Assembly: GCA_035455605.1 (NCBI GenBank)
Contig: DATIER010000050.1
Coordinates: 1-10,238 of the forward strand
DNA from: AC-32 sp035455605
GTDB taxonomy: Bacteria; Actinomycetota; Thermoleophilia; Gaiellales; Gaiellaceae
DNA: 10,238 nucleotides
Reading direction: 5' to 3'
Both the position numbers and the translations under genes were made by a program. Under the pieces are notes generated by a model. That model saw only the letters and a list, made by a program, of their open reading frames with translations. It did no database searches and was not told the DNA's origin. Below, one piece after another: positions 6,107 through 10,238 of this stretch. The first letter of the stretch is position 1; each line of letters opens with the position of its first letter.

Positions 6107-6820
6107 CTAGCCTACTGGCGCCTCCCATGTCGCAACCTGGTCGCCGTCGTCGTACGCGGTGATGCGGGCGAGCTGTGCGTCCTTGTCGAACGAGGCTAGG
6201 AACGCGCCCTCCACGACGGGCGCGGTGCGCGTCGAGCCGTCCTTCGCCTCGACGACGACGTGATCGGCCCGCGTGTCGGTGAGGCCGAACAGCGTCTTGA
6301 GCGTCGGGTGAGTGAAGTCCCAGCCGTAGCTGGTGGCGATCGATCCTCTGTGAGCGCCGGTGTCGCAGGTGCCGGAGCCGGGCTGGAAGCCGTTCGGCGC
6401 CGGGTCGTTCGCCCAGTCGACGAACCAGCACGTTCCGCCCTGCTCGTTCGGGGCGGCCCAGACGTCCTGCGGCCCGTCGGGGGTCTGGATCTCCAGCACG
6501 CCGCGGATCCGGCTGACGTCGACGTGCGGGAACTTCTCGCCGAACCCCTTCTGCGTCGCCAGGTCGGCGACCTTGTTGTTGCCCTCGAAGCTGGTCGAGA
6601 CGGCGGGCGGCGCAGGCGTGCCCTGGAACAGGTCGGCGAGCCGACCGCGCAGCGCGACCGCCGTGGGCACGAGCAGCAGCGCGAGCGCCGCCACCGCCAG
6701 CACGACGTAGCGGCTGCGGGTCGCGCGGGAACGCGCGAGCACGTCGTCCCAACCGTCGCCGGTGGGTGCGAACGGCGGCACGAGCTCATCGAGCAGGTCG
6801 TCGAGGCGTGACTCGGTCAT
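6107..6820 (-). CDS. Single-pass membrane protein paired with ECF sigma factor (candidate anti-sigma/sensor)
   Basis: This 237-residue protein has a short acidic cytoplasmic N-terminus (residues 1-37, with LDDLLDELVPP and GWDDVLARS). One hydrophobic helix lies at about 38-57 (YVVLAVAALALLLVPTAVAL). A roughly 180-residue extracytoplasmic domain follows, with C131 and C152 well placed for a disulfide. The cytoplasmic part has no HxxxCxxC zinc anti-sigma motif and is far shorter than a classical anti-sigma domain. Gene order and topology (sigma, then a bitopic membrane protein with a sensor-like outer domain) are nevertheless those of a sigma/anti-sigma pair. Similar proteins with RLxDLFxGxPAPP after the helix seem common beside ECF sigma genes in Thermoleophilia, a recollection not checked. 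The ATG at 6820 overlaps the sigma stop (ATGA) and has GGAGGT 6 nt upstream. The regulatory role is inference; it could instead be a target of the sigma factor. Confidence 0.85.
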   Translation of the reverse strand: MTESRLDDLLDELVPPFAPTGDGWDDVLARSRATRSRYVVLAVAALALLLVPTAVALRGRLADLFQGTPAPPAVSTSFEGNNKVADLATQKGFGEKFPHVDVSRIRGVLEIQTPDGPQDVWAAPNEQGGTCWFVDWANDPAPNGFQPGSGTCDTGAHRGSIATSYGWDFTHPTLKTLFGLTDTRADHVVVEAKDGSTRTAPVVEGAFLASFDKDAQLARITAYDDGDQVATWEAPVG

Positions 6821-7275
6821 GAGGTCACCTCCGGAGCGAGCGCCTGCCGCAGCACGCGGCGAGCGGTGGAGAGCGTCGCGCCGACCGTCCCGGAGCTGAT
6901 CCCGAGCGCCTCGGCGATCGTCGCGTAGTCGAGGTCGGCGTAGTAGTGGAGGAAGAGCACCTCGCGCTGGCGGTCGGTCAGCAGCTCGAGCGGCAGGGAG
7001 CCGCCGCCGTTCGCGCTCGGCGGGTCGGGTCGGTCGCGCAGGCCGAGCAGCGGCCGCCTGCCGCGCCGCGCGTCGCGCGCCGCGTTGACGACGATCCGCC
7101 AGACCCAGGCCTCGAGCGAGCCGCGGCCCTTGTAGCTGCGCCGTTTGCGCACGGCCTTGGCGAAGGCATCTTGGACGGCGTCCTCGCCGAGCGCGCGGTC
7201 ACCCGCGATCGCGGCGGCCGCCCGGCAGAACTGCGGCCGTCCTGTTCGGTAGAGATCTTCGAGGTCGTCGGTCAT
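6817..7275 (-). CDS. ECF RNA polymerase sigma factor
   Basis: This 152-residue, two-domain sigma-70 family factor directs RNA polymerase to alternative promoters. Region 2 spans about residues 5-73 and contains GEDAVQDAFAKAVRK (2.1-2.2) and the core-binding/-10 segment SLEAWVWRIVVNAARDARR. A short linker (about 74-96) follows. Region 4 is at about 97-146 (LTDRQREVLFLHYYADLDY, then a helix-turn-helix ATIAEALGISSGTVGATLSTARRVL) for -35 recognition. There is no extra C-terminal domain. The ATG at 7275 is used; an in-frame GTG at 7278 is equally possible but sits too close to the GGACGG at about 7280-7285. It heads a five-gene run to 3977 with overlaps or near-contact throughout. The next gene product is a membrane protein that may hold it inactive. 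Autoregulation is likely by analogy, but I could not identify its promoter. Confidence 0.93.
   Translation of the reverse strand: MTDDLEDLYRTGRPQFCRAAAAIAGDRALGEDAVQDAFAKAVRKRRSYKGRGSLEAWVWRIVVNAARDARRGRRPLLGLRDRPDPPSANGGGSLPLELLTDRQREVLFLHYYADLDYATIAEALGISSGTVGATLSTARRVLRQALAPEVTS
6827..6832 (-). promoter_or_regulatory. Ribosome binding site of the sigma-paired membrane protein gene
   Basis: The minus strand reads GGAGGT here, 6 nt before the ATG at 6820 and inside the final codons of the sigma gene. This confirms the start and allows strong reinitiation after the overlapping stop. Confidence 0.8.
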
Positions 7276-7278
7276 CAC

Positions 7279-7351
7279 CCGTCCGACGCAACGTGCACGC
7301 CGGATTCTTTATGCGTTGCAACCAACCCTCTCACGCGCTAAGTTTCCCGCC
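7279..7351. promoter_or_regulatory. Divergent promoter region between the sigma operon and the beta-propeller gene
   Basis: This 73-bp gap contains the most AT-rich patch nearby (around 7303-7345). On the plus strand TTGCAA (7316-7321) and TAAGTT (7339-7344) are 17 bp apart, a weak sigma-70-like pair. That would place the transcription start at or next to the GTG at 7352 and give a leaderless mRNA. GTTGCAAC (7315-7322) is a perfect palindrome, and GCAACG (7288-7293) pairs with CGTTGC (7314-7319) as an inverted repeat. No clear ECF-type GGAAC/CGTC pair with correct spacing was found on the minus strand. Confidence 0.4.
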
Positions 7352-8401
7352 GTGCCGAAGCGGCTCGTCCTGTTCGCAGCGCTCGTCGGGGTCGTCGGCG
7401 TCGTCGGAGTCTCGCTCGCCGCGGCCGGCCGCACGAGCTATGCCTGGCACGTGACGCCCACGGGGACGACCGCGCACTTCCGCGGGCTCTCGCCGGTCAG
7501 CGCGACGACCGCCTGGGTCAGCGGCTACACGGCGACCGACGGCGTCGTCATGCGGACGACCGACCGCGGGGCGACCTGGCAGGACGTCAGCCCGCCCGGC
7601 GTCGCGGGGCTGCAGTTCCGGGACATCGAGGCGTTCGACGCGAACCACGCCGTCGCGATGTCGATCGGAAACAACACGGGCGACTTCCGCATCTACGTCA
7701 CCGCCGACGGCGGGCAGACGTGGAGCATCACGCAGCAGAACACGACCCCGAACGCGTTCTACGACTGCATGACCTTCTTCGACGACCAGCGCGGCCTGCT
7801 GGTGTCCGACCCGCCCGACGGCCAGCACTTCCTCGTGCTCGCGACGGACGACGGCGGCCTCCACTGGCACGTGACCGGCCAGCAGATGCCGGCGGCGCTG
7901 CCGGGCGAGGCGGCCTTCGCGGCGAGCGGCGAGTGCATCACCAGCCACGGCGGGCGCGCGTGGTTCGGCACGAGCGCCGGGCGCGTGTTCCGCTCGGACG
8001 ACGGCGGCGCGAGCTGGACCGTCTCGCAGACGCCGGTCGCGGCCGGCGGGGGCACCAACGGCATCAACGCCGTCGCGTTCCGCAGCGGGCAGCAGGGGCT
8101 CGCGGTCGGCGGCGACTTCCTCGCGCCCGCGGCCTCGCCGGACAACTTCGCCGGCACGAGCGACGGCGGCCGGACCTGGTCGCTGCTCCCCGGTGCCCCG
8201 CCCGAGTACCGCTCCGGCGCGACGTGGCTGAACGGGCACACCGCGATCGCGGTCGGCCTCACCGGCAGCGACGTGAGCACCGACTTCGGGGCGACGTGGC
8301 AACGCTTCGACGCGGGCAGCTTCGACAGCGTCGCCTGCGCGAACCCGAACGCGTGCTGGGCCTCCGGCGCAGGCGGCCGGGTCGCCTACCTGACGCACTA
8401 G
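7352..8401 (+). CDS. Secreted Asp-box (BNR/Ycf48-like) beta-propeller protein
   Basis: This 349-residue protein begins with a signal peptide: basic VPKR, a Val/Gly/Ala-rich core to about residue 22, then SLAAAG as the likely cleavage region. Six Asp-box motifs (S/TxDxGxxW type) recur near residues 70, 117, 164, 214, 269 and 309: TTDRGATW, TADGGQTW, ATDDGGLHW, SDDGGASW, TSDGGRTW and STDFGATW. This spacing fits a six- or seven-bladed propeller similar to Ycf48 and sialidase-type folds. Such proteins are often automatically named oxidoreductase or photosystem assembly factor, but no catalytic sialidase residues are evident, and a photosystem role would need a phototroph. It probably acts outside the membrane as a binding scaffold. 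The GTG at 7352 opens the signal peptide; an in-frame TTG at 7316 would add 12 residues before it. It diverges from the sigma operon. Confidence 0.87.
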   Translation: MPKRLVLFAALVGVVGVVGVSLAAAGRTSYAWHVTPTGTTAHFRGLSPVSATTAWVSGYTATDGVVMRTTDRGATWQDVSPPGVAGLQFRDIEAFDANHAVAMSIGNNTGDFRIYVTADGGQTWSITQQNTTPNAFYDCMTFFDDQRGLLVSDPPDGQHFLVLATDDGGLHWHVTGQQMPAALPGEAAFAASGECITSHGGRAWFGTSAGRVFRSDDGGASWTVSQTPVAAGGGTNGINAVAFRSGQQGLAVGGDFLAPAASPDNFAGTSDGGRTWSLLPGAPPEYRSGATWLNGHTAIAVGLTGSDVSTDFGATWQRFDAGSFDSVACANPNACWASGAGGRVAYLTH

Positions 8402-8424
8402 CAGTCCCTGCGAGACTCCGGGGT

Positions 8425-9066
8425 GTGAGCTTCTTCGAGGCACCTCCGCCCGTCGACCCCCCGCCGTCCGAGCCCGTCGAGCACAGGCCGTGGTGGGGCC
8501 CGCCGCCGAACGAGCTCGGGGTCGCCGTGCCGCTCCGCGCCGTGCTCGCACGCACCGAGGAGCTCGTCGTCGCCGTTCTCGACGCCGTTGCATACACGAC
8601 CGGGCTCTCGTTCAGGCTCACGGTCAAGCGCCGCCGCGAGCCGCACGACTCCTTCGACGCCTGGTTCCGGGATCCGCTCGGACTGCACGAGCGGCTCGCG
8701 TCGGGAGACGCACTGCCCGACGACGTGCTCCGCTTCGGCGTCCTGTTCTCGGATGGACGGAAGGCGACGACGCTCGGGGCCGCTGCGTCGTCGGGCCGGG
8801 CCGGTGAGCCGAGTGGGCCGGTGCTCTTCCAGGGTGGCGGCTCGGGCGGCGGCGGCGAGTGGGAGTCGTCGCTCTGGCTGTGGCCGCTTCCGCCGGAGGG
8901 GCCTCTCGGGCTCGTCGTCGAGTGGCCGAGCGAAGGAATCGACGAGACCCGGTTGGAGGTCGACGCGCAGCCGCTGCTGGATGCGGGGCGCGCGTCCGAG
9001 CGGCTGTGGCCCGGAGACGACGACTCGCCCGGCGCGTCCAGCAGCTGGACGCGCTTCAGCGTCTAA
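8425..9066 (+). CDS. Hypothetical Pro/Gly-rich soluble protein
   Basis: This 213-residue protein starts at GTG 8425, 23 nt after the propeller gene's stop. The N-terminus is proline-rich (VSFFEAPPPVDPPPSEPVE, continuing to about residue 33). A compact alpha/beta part follows: GVAVPLRAVLARTEELVVAVLDAVAY, then LSFRLTVKRRR. Next come helices around DAWFRDPLGLHERL, a FGVLFSDGRKAT strand and a Gly-rich loop (GGGSGGGGEW, about residues 136-145). A strand pair (WLWPLPPEGPLGLVVEWPSEG) follows, and the tail is acidic and serine-rich. There is no signal peptide or membrane helix, so it is probably cytosolic. The pattern resembles unnamed actinobacterial proteins, and I know no function. Codon use and composition match the neighbours. 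Its TAA overlaps the stop of the converging acetyltransferase gene. The RBS is weak, and it may be expressed with the propeller gene. Confidence 0.82.
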   Translation: MSFFEAPPPVDPPPSEPVEHRPWWGPPPNELGVAVPLRAVLARTEELVVAVLDAVAYTTGLSFRLTVKRRREPHDSFDAWFRDPLGLHERLASGDALPDDVLRFGVLFSDGRKATTLGAAASSGRAGEPSGPVLFQGGGSGGGGEWESSLWLWPLPPEGPLGLVVEWPSEGIDETRLEVDAQPLLDAGRASERLWPGDDDSPGASSSWTRFSV

Positions 9067-9572
9067 GCCTCGAGATCCTCGCTGACGAGGCCGTAGATGA
9101 CGCCGTCGACCCATTCGCCGTGGCGGTCGTACGCCTTTCGGCGTACGCCCTCGCGGACGAAGCCGGCCCGTTCCGCGTGCGCCTGCGCGCGCTCGTTGAA
9201 GCCGTAGATCTCGAGCTGCAGGCGGTGGAAGCCGAGCTCGAAGATCAGGTGACGCTGGAAGAGGCGGGCCGCCTCGTCGGCGAGGCGGTGTCCGCGGAAG
9301 TCCGGGTGGACGGCCAGCGAGCCGAGGTTGGCGATGCGGCTGCGCGCGTTGGCGACGTTGAAGCCCATCAGCCCCGCCGGGCGCCCGTCGGCCTCGATCA
9401 CGAAGCGGCCGAAGTCCTGCGGCTCGGCCTGCGAACGCTGGATCTCGGCGAGCAGCCCTTCGCGGTCGCGCGGCCTGACGACGGCCATGAACGGGTCGAC
9501 GTCCTCGTGGGTCATCAGCTCGAGCAGGAAGTCGACGTCGCCCGGCTCGGCGCGCCGGATGGAGACGTTCAC
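9063..9572 (-). CDS. GNAT family N-acetyltransferase, RimJ/RimL-like
   Basis: This 169-residue protein covers a complete GNAT fold and should transfer acetyl from acetyl-CoA to an amine or protein N-terminus. Visible parts are the start strand VSIRRAEPGDVDFLLEL, central strands RFVIEADGRPAGLMGFN and IANLGSLAVHPDFRG, and the C-terminal LEIYGFNERAQAHAERAGF and VDGVIYGLVSEDL typical of RimJ/RimL relatives. The pyrophosphate-binding motif reads R93-G-H-R-L-A98: the glycine expected as the fourth residue of Q/RxxGxG/A is arginine. The GTG at 9572 overlaps the stop of the EamA gene (GTGA), so translation is probably coupled; the frame extends upstream but is not protein-like there. The stop TAG 9063-9065 overlaps the TAA of the converging gene. 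Substrate cannot be predicted. Confidence 0.9.
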   Translation of the reverse strand: MNVSIRRAEPGDVDFLLELMTHEDVDPFMAVVRPRDREGLLAEIQRSQAEPQDFGRFVIEADGRPAGLMGFNVANARSRIANLGSLAVHPDFRGHRLADEAARLFQRHLIFELGFHRLQLEIYGFNERAQAHAERAGFVREGVRRKAYDRHGEWVDGVIYGLVSEDLEA

Positions 9573-10238
9573 GGCGAGGGCGCGGCGACGGGCTCGCGCC
9601 GCGGGAACCTGACGGCGCCGGAGCCGAGCGCGACGCCGCCGAGGATCAGCGCCATGCCAGCGAGCTCCTCCCAGGTCAGCGGCTCGCCGAGGAGCAGCAC
9701 GCCGTAGATCAGCGCCGTCGCCGGCAGCAGGTACGTGACGAGGCTGACGCGGGCGGCGCCGTCGGTCCGCAGCACGCGGTAGAGGATGATCTGCGCCAGC
9801 GCAGTCCCGATCACCGCGAGCGCGATCACGGAGCCCGTCTCCTTCCAGCCCGGCACCTCCGCGGGTAGCTGCGCGAGGCCGAACGGCAGGAGCACGAGCA
9901 GGCCACCGATCATCGAGCTCGCCGCGAGCACGAGCCCGGAGGTGCGTCCGATCAGGCGCTGGCCCCAGAGGCTGCCGACGGCGTACGAGACCGACGCGAC
10001 CACGACGGCCATCGTCCCGGCGAAGCCCCACCACCCGCCTTCCGGGTGCACGCCCGCGAGCACGCCCACGCCGACGAGGCCGAGCAGGAACCCGAACAGG
10101 CGCAGCCCGCGAACGGTCTCGCTCGGCTTGAACCGGATCGCGAGCAGCACGACGAAGATCGGCATCGTCGCGTTCGCGATCGCGGCGACGCCCGAGTCGA
10201 TGTACTTCTCGCCCCACGCGATCAGCGTGAACGGGATC
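9569..10238 (-). CDS. EamA/DMT superfamily transporter (partial, 5' end outside the window)
   Basis: The visible 222 residues enter mid-protein at the end of the first EamA repeat (YIDSGVAAIANATMPIFVVL, a typical alternation of membrane helix and conserved ANATMP). They continue through the second repeat to the stop at 9569. About seven hydrophobic helices are seen, including FGFLLGLVGVGVLAGV, AGTMAVVVASVSYAVGSLWG, GGLLVLLPFGL, VIALAVIGTALAQIILYRVL, VSLVTYLLPATALIYGVLLL and LAGMALILGGVALG. The LPATALIYGVLLLGE segment is diagnostic for EamA domains. Family members export metabolites or amino acids, and the substrate is unknown here. About 80-90 N-terminal residues should lie beyond the right edge. 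Its stop overlaps the start of the acetyltransferase gene, so the two are probably one operon. The internal ATG at 10165 is not the true start, because homology continues upstream of it. Confidence 0.92.
   Translation of the reverse strand, partial: IPFTLIAWGEKYIDSGVAAIANATMPIFVVLLAIRFKPSETVRGLRLFGFLLGLVGVGVLAGVHPEGGWWGFAGTMAVVVASVSYAVGSLWGQRLIGRTSGLVLAASSMIGGLLVLLPFGLAQLPAEVPGWKETGSVIALAVIGTALAQIILYRVLRTDGAARVSLVTYLLPATALIYGVLLLGEPLTWEELAGMALILGGVALGSGAVRFPRREPVAAPSP

Noticed and set aside
7352..8401. Photosystem II assembly factor assignment for the propeller protein
   Set aside because: Asp-box propellers share this fold widely; nothing in the window suggests phototrophy.
7331..8593. Minus-strand 420-codon frame opposite the propeller gene
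   Set aside because: Arg/Ala/Val-rich shadow; the plus-strand frame has a signal peptide and six Asp-box motifs.
9077..9090. Hairpin CCTCG-CTGA-CGAGG as a terminator after the plus-strand gene
   Set aside because: The stem is only 5 bp, no T-run follows, and it lies inside the acetyltransferase coding region.

Overview
The window looks like the chromosome of a very GC-rich actinobacterium. Gene spacing is tight, GTG starts are common (8 of 13 starts chosen here), and neighbouring genes often overlap by 4 nt (ATGA or GTGA). Several products resemble proteins I associate with the Thermoleophilia (Gaiellales/Solirubrobacterales), but that placement is inference. No RNA genes, CRISPR arrays, insertion sequences, phage genes or replication origins were seen. 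No stretch over 300 bp lacks a gene or a recognisable gene remnant.

Left part (1-2198): the last codons of an upstream gene overlap a zinc-dependent medium-chain dehydrogenase of the formaldehyde dehydrogenase-like group (75-1247, +). Converging on it is a minus-strand pair: a glyoxalase I-like VOC protein (1812-2198), whose stop overlaps the start of a cupin (1270-1812). Together they suggest handling of reactive carbonyls, though the two transcription units point at each other.

Middle left (2199-3980): 2236-2944 (minus) holds a decayed gene. It contains only the C-terminal tail of what looks like a secreted glycoside hydrolase-type protein, then an FN3 domain, a poly-proline linker and a PASTA-like domain broken by two frame changes. 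The remnant abuts the stop of an intact membrane-anchored DUF1990-like gene (2946-3659, minus). A small two-helix membrane protein gene (3738-3980, plus) diverges from that gene.

Centre (3977-7275, minus): a compact five-gene operon. In order it encodes an ECF sigma factor, a single-pass membrane protein in the anti-sigma position but without a zinc anti-sigma motif, an NTF2/SnoaL-like protein, a 12-TM MFS exporter with a large extracytoplasmic loop, and a membrane-tethered extracytoplasmic protein of unknown function. Junctions are 4-nt overlaps or a 5-nt gap, so co-translation is likely. This is the best candidate for an uncharacterised functional system: possibly envelope sensing coupled to export.

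Right part (7279-10238): a short AT-richer intergenic region separates the sigma operon from a divergent gene for a secreted Asp-box (BNR/Ycf48-like) beta-propeller. This is followed by an orphan Pro/Gly-rich protein gene. Facing them are a RimJ/RimL-like GNAT acetyltransferase gene and, overlapping it, an EamA/DMT-family transporter gene that runs off the right edge.
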